Part shown: positions 1 to 6,557 of the stretch, piece after piece
How positions within the stretch are numbered: the stretch's first letter is position 1
Layout: every line of letters begins with the position of its first letter
Origin: VRUE01 sp040901495
GTDB taxonomy: Bacteria; Actinomycetota; Thermoleophilia; Solirubrobacterales; 70-9
Length of the DNA stretch: 9,044 nucleotides
Assembly (NCBI GenBank): GCA_040901495.1
Contig: JBBDYO010000008.1
Location: forward strand, 1-9,044
Direction: 5' to 3'
Position numbers and translations under genes: made by a program
The notes under the pieces: model-generated
Told to the model about the DNA's origin: nothing
What the model saw: only the letters and a program-made list of their open reading frames with translations
Databases searched by the model: none

Positions 1-164
1 GAGGCGGTGATGTCGAGGAAGACCAGCTCGTCGGCGCCCTCGGCGTCGTAGCGCTCGGCCAGCTCAACCGGATCGCCGGCATCGCGCAGGCCGACGAAGT
101 TGGTGCCCTTGACGACACGACCCGCATCAACATCCAAGCAGGGAATGACCCGTTTCAAAACCAT
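1..164 (-). CDS. hisF: Imidazole glycerol phosphate synthase cyclase subunit HisF (N-terminal part)
   Basis: Only the first 54 codons lie in the window; the gene continues past base 1. HisF is the (beta/alpha)8-barrel cyclase that uses ammonia from HisH to turn PRFAR into imidazole-glycerol phosphate and AICAR. The visible N-terminus reads MVLKRVIPCLDVDAGRVVKG and continues through TNFVGLRDAGDP to DELVFLDITA. The CLDVD motif with catalytic Asp11 and the first barrel strands are typical of the family. The ATG (164-162) is chosen because it puts RVIPCLDVD at the usual distance from the start. The 15 bases before it hold no recognisable Shine-Dalgarno sequence, unusual given the 116-bp gap to hisA, which is filled by an inverted-repeat element. 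Its partner hisH is two genes upstream in the same operon. Confidence 0.97.
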   Translation of the reverse strand, partial: MVLKRVIPCLDVDAGRVVKGTNFVGLRDAGDPVELAERYDAEGADELVFLDITA

Positions 165-179
165 GGATCGCTAAGCGTA

Positions 180-282
180 GAGAGGTTCAAGCGCCCTCCC
201 AGGGAGGCTTGGGGACCACGGTTCGAAGCAGAGGAGCGATCTGCTGCGCAACGGCCTCCAGGGGAGGGCGCTTGAACCTCTC
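180..282. repeat. 103-bp element with 29-bp inverted repeats between hisA and hisF
   Basis: The left arm is 180-208 and the right arm 254-282. The outer 21 bases of each arm are perfectly complementary (outer end GAGAGGTTCAAG on the left, CTTGAACCTCTC on the right). Two mismatches follow, then six more complementary bases. The 45-base centre holds a smaller hairpin (227-232 with 240-245, AGCAGA/TCTGCT) and the palindromic TTCGAA. The right arm ends inside the hisA stop codon, and the left arm ends 15 bases before the hisF start. As RNA it would form a very stable stem-loop between the two cistrons. No poly-U run follows on the minus strand, so it does not look like a simple terminator. I see no target-site duplication and no second copy in this window. 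It could be a MITE-like or REP-like repeat, or an mRNA processing or stability element. The structure is certain; the function is not. Confidence 0.85.
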
Positions 283-1006
283 ATCCCTTCAGCGCAGCGA
301 TTGCTTCGGAGACGGTGAAGCGGCTCTCGTATAGGGCGCGGCCGACGATCGCGCCCTCGACGTTGGGGGCGGTCACACGGCCGAGCAGCTCGAGGTCGGC
401 GAGCGTGCCGACGCCACCCGAGGCGAGCACCTCGGCCTCGGTTGTGGAAGCGATGCGGTTCAGCTCGTCAATCGCCGGTCCCTCCATCGTCCCGTCGACC
501 TCGATCGCGGTGCAGAGGAAGTGCGAGACGCCGCGCTCGCTCAGCTCGGCAACGGCCTCAGCAGCGTCCTTCTCGCTGCTCTCCGTCCAGCCGGCCACAG
601 AGACCCTGCCGTCCCGTGCGTCCACCGAGACGACGACTCGATCGCCGTGGGCGTCGATCATCACCTGTAGGAAATCCTGGTCGCGCAGTGCCGCGGTGCC
701 GATCACGACCCGCTCGGCCCCGGTCTCGAGCACGGCGGCAACCGAAGCCGCATTGCGGAGGCCACCGCCGACCTGGATCGGGCACTCAACCGCGGACGCG
801 ATCCGCCGCACCGCGTCGAGGTTCCGGGGCTCCCCCACTTTCGCCCCGTCGAGGTCGACGACGTGCAGGAACTCCGCCCCTTCCCCGGCCCACCGGGTTG
901 CGGCGTCGACAGGATCCGCGTCGTAGACGGTCTCCCGTTCGTAGTCGCCCTGGGTCAGCCGAACGGCTTGACCGCCGCGAATATCGATCGCCGGATAGAG
1001 GATCAC
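281..1006 (-). CDS. hisA: Phosphoribosylformimino-5-aminoimidazole carboxamide ribotide isomerase HisA
   Basis: This 241-aa (beta/alpha)8-barrel enzyme catalyses the fourth histidine step, the Amadori isomerisation of ProFAR to PRFAR. Visible motifs are YPAIDIRGG with catalytic Asp8, HVVDLDGA (48-55), QVGGGLRN (78-85), VIGTAAL (101-107), VSVDARDG with catalytic Asp129, EVDGTMEGP (169-177), ASGGVGTLADL (195-205) and EGAIVGRALYE near the C-terminus. The length is normal for HisA. The open frame runs on upstream to about 1282, but that extension lies inside hisH in another frame and does not resemble HisA. The GTG at 1006-1004 is chosen because it gives the family N-terminus and lies 5 nt after the hisH stop. 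No clear ribosome-binding site is seen, so coupling to hisH is likely. The QVGGGLRN and AGW motifs fit ordinary HisA; bifunctional PriA proteins have SGGIRDD and RGRGWETDGGD there. Confidence 0.97.
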   Translation of the reverse strand: MILYPAIDIRGGQAVRLTQGDYERETVYDADPVDAATRWAGEGAEFLHVVDLDGAKVGEPRNLDAVRRIASAVECPIQVGGGLRNAASVAAVLETGAERVVIGTAALRDQDFLQVMIDAHGDRVVVSVDARDGRVSVAGWTESSEKDAAEAVAELSERGVSHFLCTAIEVDGTMEGPAIDELNRIASTTEAEVLASGGVGTLADLELLGRVTAPNVEGAIVGRALYESRFTVSEAIAALKG

Positions 1007-1011
1007 GGGGG

Positions 1012-1653
1012 TCAGGCGGCCCGGGCGGGTGCTTTGACGCAGATCCCGGCGAAGTTGGCGAGCAGCCGCAGGCCGGCGGTGCTCGACTTCTCGGGGTGGA
1101 ACTGGACGCCGAAGACGTTGTTGCGCTCGACCGCGCAGGCGAAGCGGGCGCCGTAGGCGGCGCTGCCGAGCAGATCGCCGGGCTCCGGGCGCGGCGCGAA
1201 GGAGTGGACGAGGTAGAAAGGCGTCTCGGTCTCGATCCCCTCGGCAAGGCGTGAATCCTTCTCCCAGCGGACCGGCGACCAACCGATGTGGGGGATCTTC
1301 AGCCCCGGCGCGTCAAGCCCGTCGACTTCACCGGAAAGCAGGCCGAGCCCGGTGGCCCCGCCCAACTCCGTGGTGGAGTCGAAGAGAAGCTGCAGGCCAA
1401 GGCAGATACCAAGGATCGGCACGCCGGCATCGCATTGCTCGCGGACCAGCTCGTCGAGCCCGAAGTCGCGAATCCGCTCCATCGCCTTAGGGAAGGCACC
1501 GACGCCGGGCAGGATGACGCCGTCCGAGGCACGGACCTCGTCGGGGTCTCGGGTGATCGTCGCCGTCGCGCCGATGTGCTCGAGCGCCTTCTCCACCGAG
1601 CGCAGGTTCCCGACGCCATAGTCGAGGATCGCTATGCGGGCGCCGTCACTCAC
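1012..1653 (-). CDS. hisH: Imidazole glycerol phosphate synthase glutaminase subunit HisH
   Basis: This is a 213-aa class I glutamine amidotransferase that hydrolyses glutamine and passes ammonia to HisF. Visible features are the N-terminal AILDYGVGNLRSV (8-20), the PGVGAF loop (49-54), the nucleophile elbow GICLGLQLLF with Cys84, and the C-terminal FHPEKS with His186 and Glu188, completing the Cys-His-Glu triad. PHIGW (121-125), conserved in HisH, is present. The length matches the family. The start is GTG (1653-1651), which overlaps the end of hisB by 8 nt. Its partner hisF lies two genes downstream, with hisA between them, so subunit synthesis can be kept in proportion by the shared transcript. 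Confidence 0.97.
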   Translation of the reverse strand: MSDGARIAILDYGVGNLRSVEKALEHIGATATITRDPDEVRASDGVILPGVGAFPKAMERIRDFGLDELVREQCDAGVPILGICLGLQLLFDSTTELGGATGLGLLSGEVDGLDAPGLKIPHIGWSPVRWEKDSRLAEGIETETPFYLVHSFAPRPEPGDLLGSAAYGARFACAVERNNVFGVQFHPEKSSTAGLRLLANFAGICVKAPARAA

Positions 1654-2236
1654 TGAGAGTCCCCTTGGTCGAGGGCACGCCGCTCTCTTCGGGGTCGACC
1701 GAGACGGCGACGCGCAGGGCGCGGGCGAAGGCCTTGAAGCAGGCCTCGATCATGTGGTGGGCGTTGGTCCCGGAACGGACCGAGAGGTGCAGGGTCAGTT
1801 TCGCGCTGTTGGCGACAGCACGGAAGAACTCCTCGGTCAGCTCGGTGTCGAAGCCGGCGATCGAGGTCGCCGGGAGCTCGGCGTCGAAGACGCACAGCGG
1901 CCGCCCCGAGATGTCCAGCGCGCACTCGGCCAGCGACTCATCCATCGGGACGAGGGCCGAGCCGTAACGCCGGATGCCTGCACGGTCGCCAAGGGCCTCG
2001 TCGAGCGCCTGGCCCAAAACGATGCCGACGTCCTCGACCGTGTGATGGGCACCGGTGTCCAGGTCACCCGTGGCCTCGACCTTCAGGCCAAGCCGCCCGT
2101 GACGGGCGAGCAGGTCGAGCATGTGGTCGAGGAACCCGACGCCGGTGGCTGCGTTCGCCTCCCCCCCGTCGAGGTCGAGCGAGAGCCGGATCTGGGTCTC
2201 CGCCGTGCTGCGCTCCTTATTAGCTGTGCGACTCAT
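1646..2236 (-). CDS. hisB: Imidazoleglycerol-phosphate dehydratase HisB
   Basis: This 196-aa manganese enzyme dehydrates imidazole-glycerol phosphate to imidazole-acetol phosphate. It is the monofunctional type, without the N-terminal histidinol-phosphate phosphatase domain of the E. coli fusion. The two duplicated halves are visible: GFLDHML (34-40) with His38, HHTVEDVG (64-71) with the His-His-x-x-Glu metal motif, MDESLAE (98-104), and SGTNAHHMIEACFKAFARAL starting at 155, which repeats the HHxxE motif (His160, His161, Glu164). The C-terminal PSTKGTL is the conserved tail. The ATG (2236-2234) overlaps the hisD stop as ATGA, and the 3' end overlaps hisH. No hisC lies between hisD and hisB, although many bacteria have it there. 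Confidence 0.98.
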   Translation of the reverse strand: MSRTANKERSTAETQIRLSLDLDGGEANAATGVGFLDHMLDLLARHGRLGLKVEATGDLDTGAHHTVEDVGIVLGQALDEALGDRAGIRRYGSALVPMDESLAECALDISGRPLCVFDAELPATSIAGFDTELTEEFFRAVANSAKLTLHLSVRSGTNAHHMIEACFKAFARALRVAVSVDPEESGVPSTKGTLSE

Positions 2237-3510
2237 GAGTTCTCGCTCCTAATCATCGCGGACTCGCCGTGGACGGGGAATCCCTCGGCTCGGGCGAGCC
2301 TGTCGACATGTGGGGCAAGCTTCTCCGCCGCCCCGGCTGGAACCTGCACCGTCGAGACCTTCCGCCGAAATACGCTGGGGCCAAGCGGGCCCGAGAAGCG
2401 GCCGGCCCCGCCCGTCGGCAGGACGTGGTTGGAGCCAGCGACGTAGTCCCCGAAGGCGGTTGCGCTGTGGCGACCGGCGAAGACGCAGCCCGCGGTCCTC
2501 ACCCTCTCGGCGAGCAGGGTGGCGTCCTCCTCGAGCAGCTCGAGGTGCTCTGGGGCGAGCGCGTTGGCCAGGTCGATCGCATCGCTCAGATCGGGAACTT
2601 GGACCAGCGCCAGCGGTGCGTCGCCGACCCCGGGCCTCTCGGTGGCAGCACTCTCCGTCGCCGCCGCGACGGCGTCCAGCACAGCCTCCTCGACGGCGAC
2701 GGCAACCAAAGGCCCCTCGGCGCCGTGCTCGGCCTGAGCGCAGAGATCGAGCGCCGCCCACTCGGAGTCGGTGTCGTGCCCGGCGATCAGCATCAGCTCG
2801 GAGGGACCCGCCAGCGAGTCGATCCCGACCTGGCCGGAGACGGCTCTCTTCGCCTCGCGCACCCAGGCGTTGCCCGGACCAGCGACCACGTCGACCGGGG
2901 CGATCGTCTCGGTGCCGTAGGCGAGGGCGAAGATCGCCTGGGCGCCGCCCATCGCGTAGACCTCATCGACTCCACAGAGCTCCGCCGCGGCCAGTACCAA
3001 CGGGTTGAGGCGACCGTCCGGGCCGGGGGGCGAAGCGAGCGCCAGGCGCTCGACGCCAGCGACACGGGCGGGGATCGCGCACATCAGAACGCTGGATGGA
3101 TAAGCGGCGCGTCCCCCCGGCGCGTAGATGCCGGCGGCGGCGATCGCGACCTCGCGCACCGTCACCGACTGGCCCTGCGGCAGCTCGACCTCCAGTGGCT
3201 CGGAATCGACCTGCGCCTCGGCAACCGCACGGATGTTGGCGGCGGCAAGCTCCAGCGACTCGCGAATCCCGGCGTCGAGCCCTGCCAGCGCCTCGGCTAC
3301 CTCTTCGGCCTCCACGCGCAGCGAAGACAGCGGGGGCACCTCGGTCGCATCGAAGCGCGCGGTCAGCTTCAGCACCGCCTCATCGCCACCCTCACGCACC
3401 TCGCGCTCGATCGCCGCGACATCGACCTCCGGCACGGCCGCGGACGCCCAGCTCCGAATCGCACTCGCGGTTTCGGCGGCGTCCTCCCATTCGAAGCGCC
3501 GCAGTCTCAT
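2233..3510 (-). CDS. hisD: Histidinol dehydrogenase HisD
   Basis: This 425-aa zinc- and NAD-dependent enzyme oxidises L-histidinol to L-histidine in two steps through histidinal, the end of the pathway. Visible motifs are GIYAPGGRAAYPSSVLM (127-143), GGAQAIFALAYGT (188-200), VDVVAGPGNAWVREAKR (206-222), AGPSELMLIA (234-243), CAQAEHG (257-263) with zinc ligands Gln259 and His262, APEHLELL (319-326) with the catalytic Glu321-His322 pair, FGDYVAGSNHVLPTGG (353-368) with Asp355 as zinc ligand, and FPVHGES with His414 as the last ligand. All expected catalytic and metal residues are present and the length is normal. The ATG (3510-3508) overlaps the hisG stop as ATGA, and its own stop overlaps hisB in the same way, so translation is probably coupled at both ends. 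Confidence 0.98.
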   Translation of the reverse strand: MRLRRFEWEDAAETASAIRSWASAAVPEVDVAAIEREVREGGDEAVLKLTARFDATEVPPLSSLRVEAEEVAEALAGLDAGIRESLELAAANIRAVAEAQVDSEPLEVELPQGQSVTVREVAIAAAGIYAPGGRAAYPSSVLMCAIPARVAGVERLALASPPGPDGRLNPLVLAAAELCGVDEVYAMGGAQAIFALAYGTETIAPVDVVAGPGNAWVREAKRAVSGQVGIDSLAGPSELMLIAGHDTDSEWAALDLCAQAEHGAEGPLVAVAVEEAVLDAVAAATESAATERPGVGDAPLALVQVPDLSDAIDLANALAPEHLELLEEDATLLAERVRTAGCVFAGRHSATAFGDYVAGSNHVLPTGGAGRFSGPLGPSVFRRKVSTVQVPAGAAEKLAPHVDRLARAEGFPVHGESAMIRSENS

Positions 3511-4187
3511 TGCGGAGCCCCTCCGCGCAGCTTCGCGGTCAGCTCGTCGACCTCACGCGAGCGCAGCTTGTGGGCGACCCGGTTGGCGACGAAGCGGGCC
3601 GTGCAGGTGACTATCTCCTCGCGAACCTCGAGGTCGTTCTCTTCCAGCGTGCGGCCGGTCGCGACCAGGTCGACGATCCCGTCGGCGAGACCAGTCAGCG
3701 GCGCCAGCTCGACCGAGCCCTTGACCTCGATCACCTCCACCTGCCGTCCGGTCTGCTCGAAGTGGCGTTCGGCGATGCGCGGGTACTTGGTCGCGATCCG
3801 CATCATTCCGAGCCGGCGCTCGGACTCGCCCAGCCGTTCGTCCCCCTTGCGCCCCGCCAGCACCATCCGGCAGCGGCCGAAGCCGAGGTCGAGCAGCTCG
3901 TAGACCATCCGGTCTGATTGCTCGAGCAGGACGTCCTTGCCGGTGATGCCGACATCGGCGGCGCCCGCCTCGACGTAGGTCGGGACGTCAGAAGGTCGCA
4001 TCGTCACCAGGCTTATTGCCTCGCCAGAGAAGATCAGCGCGCGCGACTCGCCCCGGGCCTCGGCGGTGTCGATCCCAGCCGCGTCGAGCGCGTCGAGCGT
4101 CTCCTCGAACAGCGCACCGCGGGGCACCGCCAGCTTCAGCGGCCCGTCGGCCTTGGCGCGGCCCATTCCGGCGACTTCAACGCTCAC
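3507..4187 (-). CDS. hisG: ATP phosphoribosyltransferase, short form (HisG_S)
   Basis: HisG condenses ATP with PRPP to phosphoribosyl-ATP, the committed and normally feedback-inhibited first step. At 226 aa this is the short form, which lacks the C-terminal ACT-like histidine-binding domain of long HisG and needs HisZ for activity and regulation. Visible motifs are LAVPRGALFEETL (19-31), RPSDVPTYVEAGAADVGITG (64-83), RIATKYP (130-136) and the PRPP-binding loop DGIVDLVATGRTLEEN (169-184). The start is taken as GTG (4187-4185), which overlaps the hisZ stop as GTGA, the same arrangement as neighbouring junctions. An ATG seven codons in (4166-4164) is a possible alternative. hisZ lies immediately upstream, as expected for a two-subunit enzyme. 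Confidence 0.97.
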   Translation of the reverse strand: MSVEVAGMGRAKADGPLKLAVPRGALFEETLDALDAAGIDTAEARGESRALIFSGEAISLVTMRPSDVPTYVEAGAADVGITGKDVLLEQSDRMVYELLDLGFGRCRMVLAGRKGDERLGESERRLGMMRIATKYPRIAERHFEQTGRQVEVIEVKGSVELAPLTGLADGIVDLVATGRTLEENDLEVREEIVTCTARFVANRVAHKLRSREVDELTAKLRGGAPQ

Positions 4188-5179
4188 GACTCACCACTCT
4201 CCGTCGACTCCTCCTCCATCTGTGCGACATGGACGCGCTCCAGATAAAGGGCGAAGCCCGCCGCCGGGAGGTCCAGGCCAAAGCGCTTGAGGAGGTTGTC
4301 GTAGCGACCGCCGCCACCGAGCACGTGCCCGAGCGCGGGGTCGTAGACCTCGAGGATCGCGCCGCTGTAGTAGCCGAGGTTGCGCAGGAGGCCGAGGTCG
4401 ATCTGAACCCGGCCGGCGACGCCTCGCTGCTCCAGCGCGCTGAGGGTCTCATCGATGCGGGCGGTGGCGCGCTCGACGACTTCACCGCCAAGCGAGCGGG
4501 CCTCATCCAGCACCTCGCGCCCCCCGCGCAGCTGGGAGAGGGCGACACAGGTCTCGCACTGCTTGTCGTCGATTCCCTCAAGCGCGGAGAGCTCGGCCTC
4601 CAGCCCGACCAGGTCGTGCGTCGCCAGCCGTTCGAGGATTGAGTCGCGCGCCTCCCCCTCGACCCCAAACTCGGTCAGGAGCTGGCGGTAGAGGTCGGCG
4701 TCCCCCAGCCCAATCACGGCGCGGTCCAACCCCGCCGCGTCGAGGGCCGCGGCTAGGACCTCCACCACCTCGGCCGTGCCGTCTGGCGCCGGCGCGCCGA
4801 TCAACTCCACCCCGGCCTGCACGAACTCGCGCATCTGGCCGCGCTGCGGGCGCACCGCTCGGAAGGCGTTGGCGACATAACAGAGGCGGTGCGGTGGATC
4901 CGTGCTCGCGTAGCGCGTCGCCACCAGCCGGGCGATCGGCACGGTCATGTCCGAGCGCAGGGTGAGCAGGTCACCGCGCTCGTCGAAGAAACGGTAGGCG
5001 GAGTCCGCCGTCCGGCCGTCACCGCGCGCGAGTACCTCGTCGTACTCGATCGCGGGCGTAGAGACCTCGCCGTAGCCACGATCCTCGAACACTTCGATCA
5101 TGGCTCGATTGAGTCGACGCAGCTCCCGCATCTCATCGGGCAGCACATCTCGGGTTCCTGGCGGAATTGGGTGAATCAT
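4184..5179 (-). CDS. hisZ: ATP phosphoribosyltransferase regulatory subunit HisZ
   Basis: This 331-aa protein resembles the catalytic core of histidyl-tRNA synthetase but stops before the C-terminal anticodon-binding domain, which identifies it as HisZ rather than HisS (usually over 400 aa). HisZ binds short HisG, and the hetero-octamer carries histidine feedback control. Visible class II synthetase-like pieces are PPGTRDVLP (6-14), LLTLRSDMTVPIAR (71-84), AFRAVRPQRGQMREF (105-119), LLRNLGYYSGAILEVY (264-279), LGGGGRYDNLLKRFG (287-301) and a motif-3-like AAGFALYLERV (306-316). Pairing with a short hisG directly downstream supports the call. The ATG (5179-5177) gives the family N-terminus. A weak AAGG lies 11 nt before it, within the 39-nt gap to murA. 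Cotranscription with murA is likely but not shown. Confidence 0.94.
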   Translation of the reverse strand: MIHPIPPGTRDVLPDEMRELRRLNRAMIEVFEDRGYGEVSTPAIEYDEVLARGDGRTADSAYRFFDERGDLLTLRSDMTVPIARLVATRYASTDPPHRLCYVANAFRAVRPQRGQMREFVQAGVELIGAPAPDGTAEVVEVLAAALDAAGLDRAVIGLGDADLYRQLLTEFGVEGEARDSILERLATHDLVGLEAELSALEGIDDKQCETCVALSQLRGGREVLDEARSLGGEVVERATARIDETLSALEQRGVAGRVQIDLGLLRNLGYYSGAILEVYDPALGHVLGGGGRYDNLLKRFGLDLPAAGFALYLERVHVAQMEEESTESGES

Positions 5180-5218
5180 CGTCCGCCGGACCTTACGAGA
5201 GTTAGGGCAAAAGACTTG

Positions 5219-6517
5219 CTACGCCGCGATCTCCGCAGAGACACGTTCAATCTGCGCCCCGAGGCCCTGCAGCCGCTCGTCGATTGCCTCGTAGCCGCGG
5301 TCGATCTGGCGGATGTTGCCGATCTCCGAGACGCCGTCGGCCGCAAGGGCGGCAATGAGCATCGCCATCCCGGCACGGATGTCGGGGCTCTCCACGCGTT
5401 CGCCGTGAAGACGGCTCGGACCGCTGACGATCGCCCTGTGGGGATCGCACAGCGTGATCCGAGCGCCCATCGCGACCAGCTTGTCGACGAAGAAGAGGCG
5501 GTTCTCGAACATCTTCTCGAAGATCAGGATCTCCCCATCCGCCTGAGTGGCGAGGGCAAGAGCGATCGATGTGAGGTCGGCAGGGAACGCGGGCCAGGGG
5601 CCGTCCTCGATCTTGGGGATCGCGTCGCCCAGGTCGGCTTTGACCCGCAGCCGCTGCTCAGGGGGAACGAACACGGTGCCATCCTCGATCGTCGACTCGA
5701 GCCCCAGCCGAGCGAACTGGCGGCGGACCATCACCAGGTCCAGGGGCTCGACATCGTGGATCCGCAGCTCGCCGCCGGTGGCGGCCGCGAGCGCCATGAA
5801 GCTCCCAACCTCGATGTGATCGGGGGAGATGGTGTGCTCGGCGCCACCGAGCCGGTCCCGGCCGTGGACGGTCATCACGTTGGAGCCGATGCCTTCGACG
5901 GCCGCCCCCATCGTGGTGAGCAGCCGCGCCAGGTCCTGGACGTGCGGCTCGCACGCGGCGTTGGAGATCGTCGTCTGTCCGGGCGTCAGCGCGGCTGCCA
6001 TCAGCGCGTTCTCGGTGCCCATCACCGACGGCTCGTCCATGAAGATCCCGCAGGCGCGCAGGCCGCCGTCCTGAGCCTTCAGCTCGATCCAGCGATCGCC
6101 CTCGACCCGGGCGCCGAGATCGACGAACGCGTCGAGGTGGGCGTCGAGGCGGCGGCGGCCGATGAAGTCGCCGCCCGGCGGCGGCATTCGCGCCTCCCCA
6201 AAGCGGGCCAGCAGCGGGCCGGCGAGCAGGAACGAGGCGCGGATCTTCTGCGACAGCTCCTCATCCACCGCCACCTCGGAAACGCCCGCCGCGCAGAGGC
6301 GAAGGCTGTTGTCGGCCACCCAGACCGCCTCGACCCCGAGGCGCTCGAGCAGGGCGATCTGCGCCTCCGTGTCGCGGATTCGGGGCACCCGGTGCAGGAG
6401 CAACTCCTCCTCGGTGAGCAGGCAGGCAGCGAGGATCGGCAACGCCGCGTTCTTATTGCCCGCCGCTCTCAGCTCGCCCGAGAGTGGCACGCCTCCTTGT
6501 ATGACGAATTTCTCCAT
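5219..6517 (-). CDS. murA: UDP-N-acetylglucosamine 1-carboxyvinyltransferase MurA, Asp117 type
   Basis: MurA transfers enolpyruvate from PEP to UDP-GlcNAc, the first committed step of peptidoglycan synthesis, in the cytoplasm. The 432-aa protein starts MEKFVIQGGVPLSGEL. It has AAGNKNAALP with Lys22, the mobile loop PPPGGDFIGRRRLDAHL (112-128), MGTENALMAAAL (166-177), FPADLTSIALALATQADG (311-328) with Asp314 matching the family's catalytic Asp305, FEKMFENRLFFVDKL (333-347) and SPDIRAGMAM (377-386). The loop residue that is Cys115 in E. coli is Asp117 here, as in Mycobacterium tuberculosis, which predicts fosfomycin insensitivity. The open frame extends to 6790, but ATG 6517-6515 gives the conserved N-terminus and has AAGG and AGGA about 10-17 nt upstream. 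It heads the leftward gene cluster, 39 nt before hisZ. Confidence 0.97.
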   Translation of the reverse strand: MEKFVIQGGVPLSGELRAAGNKNAALPILAACLLTEEELLLHRVPRIRDTEAQIALLERLGVEAVWVADNSLRLCAAGVSEVAVDEELSQKIRASFLLAGPLLARFGEARMPPPGGDFIGRRRLDAHLDAFVDLGARVEGDRWIELKAQDGGLRACGIFMDEPSVMGTENALMAAALTPGQTTISNAACEPHVQDLARLLTTMGAAVEGIGSNVMTVHGRDRLGGAEHTISPDHIEVGSFMALAAATGGELRIHDVEPLDLVMVRRQFARLGLESTIEDGTVFVPPEQRLRVKADLGDAIPKIEDGPWPAFPADLTSIALALATQADGEILIFEKMFENRLFFVDKLVAMGARITLCDPHRAIVSGPSRLHGERVESPDIRAGMAMLIAALAADGVSEIGNIRQIDRGYEAIDERLQGLGAQIERVSAEIAA

Positions 6518-6541
6518 TGCGAATCCTGACCTTGAACCGGC

Positions 6542-6548
6542 TAGGGTA
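6542..6548. promoter_or_regulatory. Possible bidirectional -10 element (TAGGGTA) between murA and the hydrolase operon
   Basis: Only 40 bp (6518-6557) separate the divergent murA and hydrolase starts. The heptamer TAGGGTA fits TAnnnT on both strands: TAGGGT on plus (6542-6547) and TACCCT on minus (6548-6543). Plus-strand initiation about 7 nt downstream would give a leader of only a few bases before ATG 6558. Minus-strand initiation would give murA a leader of about 20 nt that still contains AGGA. I see no convincing -35 on either side. On the plus strand, AGGG in the same heptamer could instead be a ribosome-binding site 11 nt before the ATG. This is inference from spacing and symmetry only. 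Confidence 0.3.
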
Positions 6549-6557
6549 ACGACCGCT

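Noticed and set aside
187..278. Minus-strand frame in the spacer reading LEAVAQQIAPLLRTVVPKPP and ending within the left arm
   Set aside because: It looks mildly protein-like but has no ATG or GTG at a sensible place and no ribosome-binding site, and the repeat structure explains the sequence.
180..282. tRNA gene, suggested by GGTTCAA and GGTTCGAA, which look like T-loops
   Set aside because: No 7-bp acceptor stem, anticodon arm or CCA-proximal layout can be drawn. The GGTTCAA is part of a long perfect inverted repeat.
180..282. Intrinsic terminator ending the his operon after hisA
   Set aside because: No U run follows the stem in the direction of transcription, the loop is long, and hisF in the same pathway starts 15 nt later.
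1007..1282. Upstream extension of the hisA reading frame to a 333-aa ORF
   Set aside because: The extra residues are Arg/Pro-rich, lie inside hisH in another frame, and do not resemble HisA. They arise from the high GC content.
2269..3903. 544-codon open frame on the plus strand antisense to hisD and hisG
   Set aside because: Its product has no recognisable motif and the opposite strand encodes complete, conserved HisD and HisG. It is a GC-driven shadow frame.
5180..5218. Separate hisZ promoter in the 39-bp gap after murA (TAAGGT as a -10)
   Set aside because: No -35 at suitable spacing, and the AAGG is better explained as a weak ribosome-binding site. It cannot be decided from sequence.
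4889..6529. 546-codon open frame on the plus strand antisense to murA and hisZ
   Set aside because: It is low-complexity Arg/Asp/His-rich sequence opposite full-length MurA and HisZ, and is a shadow frame.
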